From assembly GCF_000973725.1 (NCBI RefSeq), contig NZ_CP009621.1, positions 186,001 through 250,000 of the forward strand: DNA of 64,000 nt, written 5' to 3'. The notes under the pieces are model-generated. The model worked only from the letters and a program-made list of their open reading frames with translations, ran no database searches and was not told the origin of the DNA. Positions 1 through 8,266 of the stretch are shown in pieces. Origin of the DNA: Pontibacter korlensis (GTDB lineage: Bacteria > Bacteroidota > Bacteroidia > Cytophagales > Hymenobacteraceae). Position 1 is the stretch's first letter, and each line of letters begins with the position of its first letter. Both the position numbers and the translations under genes were made by a program.

Positions 1-1080
1 CATGTTCTTCATTCGCAGAATTATCCCCAGGTTACCTAAAAAACTTGAGAATGCTAAGGTCGCTATAATAAGAAATAAAGTTAAGGCCTTAATCTGAAAA
101 GGAGAGGATTTAAATTTTTTAATTGGTTTGGCTTTTAGTGTATGAAAAGATAATGCTAGTAGGTATAAGCTTTCAAATGAAGCTAATAAACTTGTGATAT
201 TATGGACATCAAAAAACAGCGGTCTGTAAAGAAACGTAAATATTTTTAGTGGAAGAGGATACGAAGTAATATCGATAGCAGAACCAGTATGGCTTCGGTT
301 TAAGTTTGATGCTCTTGCACTAGAAAACTGTTCAATACTATCAGTACTTACCTCCTCCAATTTAACATACTCCATAACGTCATCGAATAAAACTACAAAA
401 CCTAAAATAAAAACCGAAGTCAAAAGTACTCTGTACAAGCCATTAACTCTTTTATCTATTAGGATACTAATACCATAAGAAAGGAGAATCATTATGGCAA
501 TGTGGGGACGGACATAGTACATCAAAAATAAACTCACTACTATCGCCCACCCTCTCTTTAAGGGTTTCGAGGAAGCATATGAGAAAAGCCCTATCGAGAA
601 AAATGAAAGGGTGTCTTTACCAACACCGGAAGACCAGAAGTGTAAATTGGGCAAAAAGAACAGCAAAGGAAACACTTTATATCCAAATAGCTTTAAGTTA
701 CCTTTACTATGCGTTACTGAAATAGCGTAAAAGAACTGCAGGCCGAGATAACCTATGAAGGCAAATAGTATTGATCCCGAAAAAAAACTAAGCTGTAAAT
801 AGTAAGCAAATGGATTGGTTAAGATATAAATAAAGTACGTTCCAGGTCCTTTAGCCCATAAGGATTTGATATCTATTTCATCGCCTGCCCAATAGCCTTT
901 TGCATCACCACCAAAAATACTGATATATGCAAAGAACAGTACACCAAAAAGCAAATGGTAATACCATAAATTGGTTAAGTTTTGCCTGTGCTCCTCCCCA
1001 AGCTTTAAAACATGATATTCGATGCATACATGTGCTAGCAAAAGTATAAAAAGTATAAAAAGTATATCTTGTATGCCCAT
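1..1080 (-). CDS. wzy: Wzy/EpsG-like polysaccharide polymerase (partial)
   Basis: The reading frame opens at an ATG at 1078-1080 and stays open for 360 codons to the window edge, so the C-terminus is missing. It is a polytopic membrane protein with about ten hydrophobic segments. A loop around residues 145-155 reads HFWSSGVGKDTL, a pattern I associate with EpsG/Wzy-like polymerases of Bacteroidota. Such proteins join repeat units on their lipid carrier at the outer face of the inner membrane. It is the last gene of the minus-strand cluster, 2 bp after the preceding gene, so it is probably co-transcribed with it. The flippase gene upstream supports a Wzx/Wzy route. Polymerase is an inference from topology, motif and context. 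Confidence 0.72.
   Translation of the reverse strand, partial: MGIQDILFILFILLLAHVCIEYHVLKLGEEHRQNLTNLWYYHLLFGVLFFAYISIFGGDAKGYWAGDEIDIKSLWAKGPGTYFIYILTNPFAYYLQLSFFSGSILFAFIGYLGLQFFYAISVTHSKGNLKLFGYKVFPLLFFLPNLHFWSSGVGKDTLSFFSIGLFSYASSKPLKRGWAIVVSLFLMYYVRPHIAIMILLSYGISILIDKRVNGLYRVLLTSVFILGFVVLFDDVMEYVKLEEVSTDSIEQFSSARASNLNRSHTGSAIDITSYPLPLKIFTFLYRPLFFDVHNITSLLASFESLYLLALSFHTLKAKPIKKFKSSPFQIKALTLFLIIATLAFSSFLGNLGIILRMKNM
1041..1067. repeat. Triple 9-bp tandem repeat inside wzy
   Basis: Three head-to-tail copies of AAAGTATAA occur, the last differing by one base. On the minus strand they encode a repeated Ile-Leu-Phe in the first membrane segment of the Wzy-like protein. Because the unit is 9 bp, a change in copy number would lengthen the segment without breaking the frame. 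Confidence 0.75.
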
Positions 1081-1082
1081 CT

Positions 1083-1937
1083 CTATAACTTATGCTCTGT
1101 CCAATCATGAGACTTAAACTTTGATCTTTTATAGGCACCATATCTAACCATAAGAAAACCTACCAACCTATAAAAAAAATAATATAAAGATATGACTAAT
1201 ACCGTTCGAGCAAGTAAAGTATCCGAGAAGAAATAAAATACTAATGCAAAAGCGATTAAAGCGAAATAATATTTTAATCTAAATGTATCTAGGTCTCCAA
1301 CAATCTTTTTTAAGCTAACAAATTTGTACCTTATTTTTACAGCGTGTTCTACAGTTCTTGGCAATGGAAATGATAGATATAAGGCAATAAGTAATGAAAC
1401 AAGTTGTTCATGGTTAGGCAGTAGTAATAAAGGAAAAGCAAAAAACTTGGTTGTAGATAAAAGGTGATAGGTCAGTACGTTAAACCTAGAACGTATCTTA
1501 TTATGAAGAAAAAAGAAGAGTCTTGCTCCTGCTAATGCCATTGTAAACATTAAGAAACTAATTTTACTGACAGGTAGAATGTATATCAGTGTCAGCAAGC
1601 CTGCCCCCGTAATTATCCTTATTAGAGTTAATTTGTTAAAATTTTTCTGTACAAATAAAATTTCTTTTTGAGGAATTCTTAAAGTTGGGTCTTTTTCTAG
1701 TTTAATAGTAATAGCATCGTTTTCGAGGTATCCTATTTCGTAAAAATTTAACCAACAAAAATTAGCTATTATATAGGTAATGATAATATGAAGAGCGTTA
1801 GCATCTGAGACTAACAAAATTCCAACTAACACCAAGGCCGGAAAAACTATAATCCAAGAAATTTGCTCAGACTTTCTGGGTAGCCTTGAGTAAAAATAGT
1901 AATAACCAGGTAATAAAAACTTAAGCCAAAAACTCAT
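1083..1937 (-). CDS. Polytopic membrane protein of polysaccharide cluster, possibly UbiA-like
   Basis: This 284-residue protein has seven or eight hydrophobic stretches and a basic C-terminus. Around residues 65-85 a polar loop reads YLENDAITIKLEKDPTLR. Its ND and spaced acidic residues recall the Asp-rich loop of UbiA-type prenyltransferases, but the match is loose and the second Asp-rich motif is not obvious. The start overlaps the end of the HAD gene by 17 bp, so the pair is translationally linked. A UbiA-like enzyme plus an HAD phosphatase would parallel transfer of a sugar phosphate to a polyprenyl carrier followed by dephosphorylation. That is inference; the function is unknown. Confidence 0.55.
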   Translation of the reverse strand: MSFWLKFLLPGYYYFYSRLPRKSEQISWIIVFPALVLVGILLVSDANALHIIITYIIANFCWLNFYEIGYLENDAITIKLEKDPTLRIPQKEILFVQKNFNKLTLIRIITGAGLLTLIYILPVSKISFLMFTMALAGARLFFFLHNKIRSRFNVLTYHLLSTTKFFAFPLLLLPNHEQLVSLLIALYLSFPLPRTVEHAVKIRYKFVSLKKIVGDLDTFRLKYYFALIAFALVFYFFSDTLLARTVLVISLYYFFYRLVGFLMVRYGAYKRSKFKSHDWTEHKL

Positions 1938-2586
1938 AATGTTGTGTATCTGTTCGTTTTAGATTTTTCCTCCAGAATAGCTTATCTTTTTGTTTTCGTA
2001 TAACTACATTGGGATGATTTACTTTCATTAGCAGGGGTAAATCTTCTTTGTTATCAGTGTAGAACCAGGTAACATTGTCTTTTATACCATATTTTTGCTC
2101 TACTTTATCGAGCTTTATTCCTTCTAAATCCTCATCTACAGACCCAGTGTACTTTCCGTTGGCCACACCTAACGATGTACATAAAAAATCTACATTGCCC
2201 AGCTTTGTGGCAATAGCCTCCACTATAGGGTGTATCGAAGCGGAAACAAGCACTACAGTTTTACCATTTCTCTTCGCATCCATTAACTTATGGTGCAAAG
2301 CCAAGTTCTTCTGTGGTTCCAAACATTTGTGTACAAAGGCAACAGCTTCTTGTTTTACATAATTATCATCTAGGTTAGCCAGAAAACTCAAAGAAACTGC
2401 TCTAGGAATTTTGCTTAAGCCTACCAGAGCTAATGTTTTCCAGACTGCTTTGGCTAGCTTGCTTTTAAAACATGCATACAATAACCTCCTTTTTTTATGA
2501 TTCCGAAATAAAAACTCATAAAAATCATAAGTAGTATTAGAGTTATAAAGCGTGCCACACACATCAAAAAAAACGATGTTTCTCAT
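1921..2586 (-). CDS. HAD-superfamily (IB-like) hydrolase with altered motif I
   Basis: This 221-residue protein has a haloacid-dehalogenase layout. Motif I near residues 8-12 is DVCGT, motif II is VSAS near residue 115, a Lys follows near residue 160, and motif III is YTDNKEDLPLL near residues 176-186. The nucleophile Asp is kept, but the second Asp of the usual DxD is Cys, which would change the acid/base step of phosphatase chemistry. Size and the helical cap between motifs I and II fit the phosphoserine-phosphatase-like IB group. It overlaps the GT gene before it by 4 bp and the membrane protein after it by 17 bp. Its substrate is unknown; a lipid-linked or sugar phosphate is plausible. 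Confidence 0.7.
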   Translation of the reverse strand: MRNIVFFDVCGTLYNSNTTYDFYEFLFRNHKKRRLLYACFKSKLAKAVWKTLALVGLSKIPRAVSLSFLANLDDNYVKQEAVAFVHKCLEPQKNLALHHKLMDAKRNGKTVVLVSASIHPIVEAIATKLGNVDFLCTSLGVANGKYTGSVDEDLEGIKLDKVEQKYGIKDNVTWFYTDNKEDLPLLMKVNHPNVVIRKQKDKLFWRKNLKRTDTQHYEFLA

Positions 2587-3776
2587 AAGGAATCAATGGC
2601 TTTATTATACTGCGCAACAGTACGAGCTAAATCAAAATATTTTTTACCAATTGATCTAGCTTCTGCTTTCATATTAACCAAGTTATTTTGATAGGTTTTA
2701 CAGAGCCATTGGGCGGCACTTTTTAAACTCTGCTCAGACATATCTTCCATCATAAAGGCTGCAGCTGAGTTGTTTAGATATCTTTCCGTATCGCCTATAC
2801 TTTTAGTGGCAATAACAGGTAACCCACTCAGGAGATATTCACTAAGCTTTATAGGAGCCACTGCAAGCATAGAAAAAGAAGGGACCCTTAGTGCGAGTCC
2901 AAAATCAGCAGCTTGCAAATATCCTGGCACCTCCTGCGCTTTGACATTGAACACTTCTATTTTATTCTTTATCTCAGGTAACTGACTAATTAAATCTAAA
3001 GCATATTTTACATTACCCGTAAGAATTGTAAGCCCGGCACCCGGGTGCTCCTTAAGCACTAGCTTGAATATCAGTAGCATTTCGTGCAGGCAATATTGAG
3101 GCCCCATAGAACCTGCATAGATTAATTTGGGTCCGGCAAATTTCTTGTTTTGTAGTACTGAAGTTCTAAACTGAGGCTCTTCTTCTAATTTCTTACCGTT
3201 GGTGATGACATGTATTAAATTTTTTTTGAATCCAGCTCCGGCCCTAGAAGCAAGTATTTCCTTCGCAGCATAAGATCTTGTTAAAACGGCGTCTGATTTA
3301 CGCAGCGCTAAAAACTCAATGTCTCTGTATATTCTATATTTTAAACTCTCTGCATCCCATCCTCCAAAATCCACTCGTTCATCCTGTGGTAGTCCATCTG
3401 CATCATATAAAAATTTAACCTGTTTTAAATTCTTGATAGCCCTTAAACATATAGCAGCTGATGTAGTTGCCCTAGGCATAACAACATCTATCCCATTTTT
3501 TATTATATACTCTTTGACAACACGGCTATTAAGGAAGATCGCTTTTAAAACTCCCAATGCGGCAGGCTTGCGTGTTATCCCCACAGATGTAAACTTGACG
3601 CCTTTAGACTCGCATAGTTTTTTTGTTTGCTCTATTTTATCCTTATCTCCCCATGTATATTGAATAATATGGAACTTATGGCCAGCTTTGGATGCTATTC
3701 CCTCAAATATTGGCAAAAACAAACCTTCGATATAGGTTACTTCCGGTCCGTTCCAGGTAACAAAGAGAATATTCAT
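2583..3776 (-). CDS. Glycosyltransferase family 4-type (GT-B)
   Basis: This 397-residue protein begins MNILFVTWNGPE, the N-terminal Rossmann strand of a GT-B fold. It has a C-terminal nucleotide-sugar half with YAGSMGPQ near residue 215 and the helix PIKLSEYLLSGLPVIAT near residue 305, where the usual E-x7-E motif lies. It should transfer a sugar from a nucleotide donor to the growing lipid-linked repeat unit on the cytoplasmic side. It overlaps both neighbours by 4 bp, as expected within one operon. Donor and acceptor cannot be told from the sequence. Confidence 0.85.
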   Translation of the reverse strand: MNILFVTWNGPEVTYIEGLFLPIFEGIASKAGHKFHIIQYTWGDKDKIEQTKKLCESKGVKFTSVGITRKPAALGVLKAIFLNSRVVKEYIIKNGIDVVMPRATTSAAICLRAIKNLKQVKFLYDADGLPQDERVDFGGWDAESLKYRIYRDIEFLALRKSDAVLTRSYAAKEILASRAGAGFKKNLIHVITNGKKLEEEPQFRTSVLQNKKFAGPKLIYAGSMGPQYCLHEMLLIFKLVLKEHPGAGLTILTGNVKYALDLISQLPEIKNKIEVFNVKAQEVPGYLQAADFGLALRVPSFSMLAVAPIKLSEYLLSGLPVIATKSIGDTERYLNNSAAAFMMEDMSEQSLKSAAQWLCKTYQNNLVNMKAEARSIGKKYFDLARTVAQYNKAIDSL

Positions 3777-4900
3777 CGTGCTATCTTTTTTGATTTTAGC
3801 GACTCTATATAAAGCCTCTCTACTTCTTCAACATACCTTTCAGCACTGAATTCTTTTAAAGCTCTTTCTCTTCCAGACAAACCAAATTTGTTTGCTAGCG
3901 ATGGGTTGCTTATGAGACTACTCAATGCTGCTGAAAGTTGTTGGGGGGAACATGGATCTATAAGAATCCCAGAACTATTATCTTCCACAACAAATTCTAA
4001 CCCACCTACTCTTGTAGCAATTACCGGGAGAGAATGTAACATAGCCTCAACCGCTACAAGACCAAAACCTTCAGCTCCAGAAACTATGGTAAAAATATCC
4101 ATCAATGAGTAAAATAGAGCAGTCTCTGGCTGAAACCCTACCATTATCAACTGCTCTTCCAAGCCAAGCTCTTTTGCAAGATTTATGAGTGATGATGTAT
4201 CCGGTCCTTCACCTACAATCAGAACTTTTATATCTTTTCGATCTAAAATTTTTACAGCTTTGAGAATATCAGAAAATCTTTTTATACTATCATATACTCT
4301 CCCTACACTGCCTATAACTATATCAGTGCTACTTATTCCTAGATGACTCTTAAGATTTGCTATTTCATAATCAGAAGATCTTCTTACATCGCTTATTCCA
4401 TTGTTTATTAACTTGAGTTTGCCATCAGGAACCCCTGCTTGTGTATTAAGGTAATTATATACATTTGGTGATACAGCAACTACGTAGTCAGCAAATTTCA
4501 AGAGAGTCTTTAATAAATATGTAGCTTTCTTAGATCTATTCTTAGGAAATGAAGTTTCCTCTGCAATGCGTACAGGGACCTTACCAATTGTGCCTGCAAT
4601 CGTAGCCATGCTTATCCCTTCGAAAATAGCTCCATGTATTATGTCTGGTTGGTATTTTTTTATTATCCCAAGCGCAGCTTTTAACTTCCCAGGTTGTAAG
4701 GGATATTTAAATTGCCCGATTTCAATAATCTCAACACCCAACTCTCTAAATTCTTTTGGTAGATTATTTATTGCCTTCGTGCAAATAATCTTATGATCAA
4801 ATATGCTGCTATCAAGGCCTTTTATTATACTCAACCTACGACGTTCAACCCCGCCAGAACCTATCGTTTCTATACAATGTAAAATTTTTATCTTCTCCAC
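3773..4900 (-). CDS. Glycosyltransferase family 4
   Basis: This 375-residue protein has the GT4 N-terminus with the glycine-rich loop SGGVERR near residue 15. The C-terminal GT1-type domain contains GSVGRVYDSIKR near residue 200 and the donor-site motif EGFGLVAVEAMLHSLPVIAT near residue 280, with both glutamates of E-x7-E present. It is a likely retaining glycosyltransferase of repeat-unit assembly. It overlaps the next gene by 4 bp, and its start shares a base with the stop of the preceding gene. Sugar specificity is unknown. Confidence 0.9.
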   Translation of the reverse strand: MEKIKILHCIETIGSGGVERRRLSIIKGLDSSIFDHKIICTKAINNLPKEFRELGVEIIEIGQFKYPLQPGKLKAALGIIKKYQPDIIHGAIFEGISMATIAGTIGKVPVRIAEETSFPKNRSKKATYLLKTLLKFADYVVAVSPNVYNYLNTQAGVPDGKLKLINNGISDVRRSSDYEIANLKSHLGISSTDIVIGSVGRVYDSIKRFSDILKAVKILDRKDIKVLIVGEGPDTSSLINLAKELGLEEQLIMVGFQPETALFYSLMDIFTIVSGAEGFGLVAVEAMLHSLPVIATRVGGLEFVVEDNSSGILIDPCSPQQLSAALSSLISNPSLANKFGLSGRERALKEFSAERYVEEVERLYIESLKSKKIAR

Positions 4901-5985
4901 TAGCTGATGTATAGTTGATTGAGTTCATGAATATATGCATTTGGTGAAAACATACTTTTCACTTTAGTCTTAGCTCTTTGAGTGATATTATTATATTCTA
5001 AATCAGATAGTTGAATAGCTTGCTCCATTTTAGCAACCAATTCATCCCTATTCCTTGGATCGAATAAAAAGCCCTCTTTTTTGTCGGTAATAAACTCGGG
5101 AATACCTCCCGAATTGGTACTTATTGTTAGAACATTACACTGGATAGCTTCTACACAGGCTAATCCAAACCCTTCATAAAGAGAAGGCAAAACAAAAAAT
5201 CGGCTTCCTGTAAGATATGGCGTAGGATCAGAAATATATCCATGGAAATGAACATAACTGCTCAAACCTAAAGCATTACATAAATCTTGTAGTTCTTCTT
5301 TAAGTGAACCATTACCTAATATAAAAAGCTCTGCATCAGGATATTTGGCAACTATTCTACTAAAAGCTTTAACCAAGATAGAAATATTTTTAACAGGCTC
5401 TAGCCTTGCTACAGTTATAAACCTCAATTTGTCTGCAGCAGTACCGTACTCTTGCTTGCCGTTACTATCTTCAATGGGATTATAAATCATCCAAAGTTTT
5501 TTACGAGGTACTTCTCCTGATGACAGAAGATAATCTTCTACCGCTTTCGAAATAGCAATGACAGCATTTGCAAATTTATATACAGTCCTGAATACTAATC
5601 TAGCTTTTAAGCTGTGATTTGGAATCCCAATTTCTTCACAAATTATCTTCTTCACGCCGGTTAGCCTTGCAGCAATAGTTGCATGAAAGTTAGCTTCGGC
5701 ACCTGCTGCATGAACTACATCCGGCTTTTCTTCTTTAAAAAGCCTAACCAGCAATTTAATCGCTTCGAAAGAAGGAATTGTAGCTTTCTTCAATCCAAGA
5801 GCGATACTACTGTACCCATACTCTGCAATTGCTTTTTGGGTATATCCCCCATTGCATAAGGAAACGAACATTAATTCATGCGTTTTATCATAATATTTTG
5901 CATGAAGCTCAAATACTTTTTCTATCCCGCCAAAATCTAGAGAAGTTGTTACTCTTATAATTTTCATATCATGCTTATTATCCAA
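4900..5985 (-). CDS. Glycosyltransferase family 4
   Basis: This 361-residue GT-B enzyme starts MDNKHDMKIIRVTTSLDFGG; an internal Met at residue 7 is an alternative start. The acceptor half carries FGGIEKV near residue 18. The donor half has FITVARLEPVKNI near residue 190 and EGFGLACVEAIQ near residue 265, with the E-x7-E pair intact. Close in style to the neighbouring GT4, it may have arisen by duplication followed by divergence. It is expected to act in the cytoplasm on an undecaprenyl-linked intermediate. Confidence 0.9.
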   Translation of the reverse strand: MDNKHDMKIIRVTTSLDFGGIEKVFELHAKYYDKTHELMFVSLCNGGYTQKAIAEYGYSSIALGLKKATIPSFEAIKLLVRLFKEEKPDVVHAAGAEANFHATIAARLTGVKKIICEEIGIPNHSLKARLVFRTVYKFANAVIAISKAVEDYLLSSGEVPRKKLWMIYNPIEDSNGKQEYGTAADKLRFITVARLEPVKNISILVKAFSRIVAKYPDAELFILGNGSLKEELQDLCNALGLSSYVHFHGYISDPTPYLTGSRFFVLPSLYEGFGLACVEAIQCNVLTISTNSGGIPEFITDKKEGFLFDPRNRDELVAKMEQAIQLSDLEYNNITQRAKTKVKSMFSPNAYIHELNQLYIS

Positions 5986-6005
5986 AGTCAGCCGTTCATA
6001 GATAG

Positions 6006-7178
6006 TTAGCCTTTATGACTATACAACAGGTTAACAAGCTTTCTAGCCTGCGCTCGTCTAGACCACTTCAGAGTTTCCGGAATAATATTATCTCCTTTAT
6101 TACTTTTACTTATTGTATCTTTATTTTCAAGAACTTTTAATACTTCTTCGCTTTGATCAGCAAATGACACATAAGGTATATCTTTCAATATATCATAAAC
6201 TACATCCTCATCATTCTCCACTACCAGAATCGGTACCCTCAACGCTATATAATCAAAAGTCTTTGCAGGAATTGCAATCGTGTCTTTGCTCAGCAGCAGT
6301 AGTAATAAGCTGGAGTTAGCCGCAGCTTGTAGAACTTCAAGCCTCGCAGTTTGTGGGTGTACCTTTATTACTCCAGGAAATGAACTTTTAAATAAATCTA
6401 ACCTTGGAAGCTCAGATTTATTTAACCCGAAGAAATTGATCTCGAGTTGTACATCAGAATGCTTTTCCAGGTAAACCCTTACGCCATTAAGAAAAATCTC
6501 TAGCTTTTGATAATTGTAAAGCGTCCCCAAATAAGTAATCACCATTTTATCTTTAGGTGTAGAACGTTTTATTGTTTTAAAGTCTTCTTCAATAAACCCA
6601 TTATAGACAACAGCTATTTCTCTTTCAGGAAATAGCCTTAATAAGTCTGTTCTATAAGAGGGCGAGGCCGTTGTAATTAATGCCGCAGACTGAACAATTG
6701 GGCGTTCAAATACAGAGTAAAAGCGACTTAATAACCGTTTACTGAGGCCGGCTTTTTTGTATGTAACATTAGTAGACCACCCATCTCTATAATCTGCCAT
6801 CCACGGAATACCAGTTCTTTTACTAAGTGCTTGTGCGACCTTAAATAATTCAAATGGGCCTCCCGAGGCAATAATGTAATCAATTCTACAATGTGCACAT
6901 ACTTCCAAGCCCTTTTTGTAGACAGTGTAATAAGGTGACTTTGAGAAAAACAGATAATCATTTAACCCATCTGTAATCACTTTAAACTTTGATAGTTGAT
7001 TACTTTTCCTCTTGTTAACATGAACAGAGTAAATATTTTTCCCCACTGATTTCTCATTTAATGTTAATATAACAGGTTCTATACCAAATTCCGGGAAATA
7101 CCTATACCAACTTTCAGATCGAAAGGAAGATACCTTATTTGAGGGAGGGAAATGTTCTGTTATAATCAGAATATTCAT
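6006..7178 (-). CDS. Glycosyltransferase family 4-like protein
   Basis: This 390-residue protein starts MNILIITEHFPPSNKVSSFR, typical of the larger GT4 enzymes with an N-terminal Glyco_trans_4-type domain. The middle contains the conserved WMADYRDGW segment near residue 135. The C-terminal domain has a weaker donor motif, AKTFDYIALRVPILVV near residue 305, where the second glutamate of E-x7-E is not evident. It is separated from the next gene by 20 bp and from the GT2 gene upstream by about 150 bp, the largest gap inside the glycosyltransferase run. Confidence 0.85.
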   Translation of the reverse strand: MNILIITEHFPPSNKVSSFRSESWYRYFPEFGIEPVILTLNEKSVGKNIYSVHVNKRKSNQLSKFKVITDGLNDYLFFSKSPYYTVYKKGLEVCAHCRIDYIIASGGPFELFKVAQALSKRTGIPWMADYRDGWSTNVTYKKAGLSKRLLSRFYSVFERPIVQSAALITTASPSYRTDLLRLFPEREIAVVYNGFIEEDFKTIKRSTPKDKMVITYLGTLYNYQKLEIFLNGVRVYLEKHSDVQLEINFFGLNKSELPRLDLFKSSFPGVIKVHPQTARLEVLQAAANSSLLLLLLSKDTIAIPAKTFDYIALRVPILVVENDEDVVYDILKDIPYVSFADQSEEVLKVLENKDTISKSNKGDNIIPETLKWSRRAQARKLVNLLYSHKG

Positions 7179-7327
7179 TACAGATTTTAGTATGGTGCTT
7201 ACACCAATAAAAGGTGATTCAAATACTACATATGTTCAGGTTAGTGCGTTACCAATAACCGTATCACGATTATCTAAAATGGTTTGCCAAAACAGATAAC
7301 AAGGCCGGACAATTCCAGTCTGACAAC

Positions 7328-8266
7328 TCAGCCTTTATCCTTGATCAGGGTATTGAGCAGTAAATTAGTTGTCGCCACAAAGGCAATTATTAATTTATTT
7401 CTTCTGTTCAGTCCATACTTTTCAAGAAGAAGGTTTCTTTTAATCTTTATCTTTTTCTTTACTCTTTCTGGCAAAGGTAAAAAGTGTAAGTACCTTTTGT
7501 AAAATTCTTTATTTACATCCAAATCAAACTTTGAATATAACTTAGTCTGCGCGCCTTTTGTTTGAATTGAGTTTGAACTGATTCTATACTTTGCGCCTAT
7601 AATATTTAAGTATGTAAGTTTTATACCACTCCCGGTAATTTTAAGCCACATTGGCCTGTCTTCCCACATAGGTAATGATTCATCAAAATGCCCAACTTGG
7701 TCATACACCTCCTTTTTTATCATGACTGTTGCAGCCCATATTTGGCAGCGTCTCAACAATAACTGAAATTGTTCTTGGGCTTCAATATTAGGTTTATTAA
7801 TAGTATATGTACTCGTTGGTTTAGCAGGTAATCTCTGGCTTTCTTTGAATACATCCTTATAAATAGCAATGTCAGAATGTATAACTCTCGTATCTGAGTT
7901 TTGCATAATGTGATTGATGTATGCTTCTATGGTGTTAGGCAATAAGGCATCATCGCCAGCAATGGTCTTTATCCACTCACCTTTCGCTACTGCAATTCCC
8001 CGGTTAAAGTTAGGAGCTATACCACTATTCTTTGGAGACGTGACTAATTCTGTTCTTACAAACCTTGAACTGTTTTCCTTTAACCACTCTTTACATATTT
8101 TAACCGTGTCATCTGTAGAGCAATCATCCGAGATTATTAGTTCTATGTTCTCATATGTTTGTTCCTTTATGCTCTCCAGTGTTTCTATCACATATGCTGC
8201 TGAATTGTATGTCACTACAACAACAGAAACAAGTGTTTCACTTTCTATTATTTCCAAATTCGACAT
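7328..8266 (-). CDS. Glycosyltransferase family 2
   Basis: This 312-residue GT-A protein has the family-2 start VSVVVVTYNSAAYV, then ISDDCSTDDT near residue 47, and a DxD-like position within AGDDALLP near residue 102. The catalytic-base region includes WEDRPMW near residue 206. GT2 enzymes are inverting and metal dependent, and many add early sugars of a repeat unit. The stop of wzx directly abuts the start, with no intergenic base, so translation is probably coupled. Sugar specificity is unknown. Confidence 0.9.
   Translation of the reverse strand: MSNLEIIESETLVSVVVVTYNSAAYVIETLESIKEQTYENIELIISDDCSTDDTVKICKEWLKENSSRFVRTELVTSPKNSGIAPNFNRGIAVAKGEWIKTIAGDDALLPNTIEAYINHIMQNSDTRVIHSDIAIYKDVFKESQRLPAKPTSTYTINKPNIEAQEQFQLLLRRCQIWAATVMIKKEVYDQVGHFDESLPMWEDRPMWLKITGSGIKLTYLNIIGAKYRISSNSIQTKGAQTKLYSKFDLDVNKEFYKRYLHFLPLPERVKKKIKIKRNLLLEKYGLNRRNKLIIAFVATTNLLLNTLIKDKG

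Noticed and set aside
905..1141. Short 78-codon minus-strand frame across the wzy/membrane-protein junction
   Set aside because: It is in another frame of two well-supported genes that abut at 1080-1083, and its sequence shows no family features.
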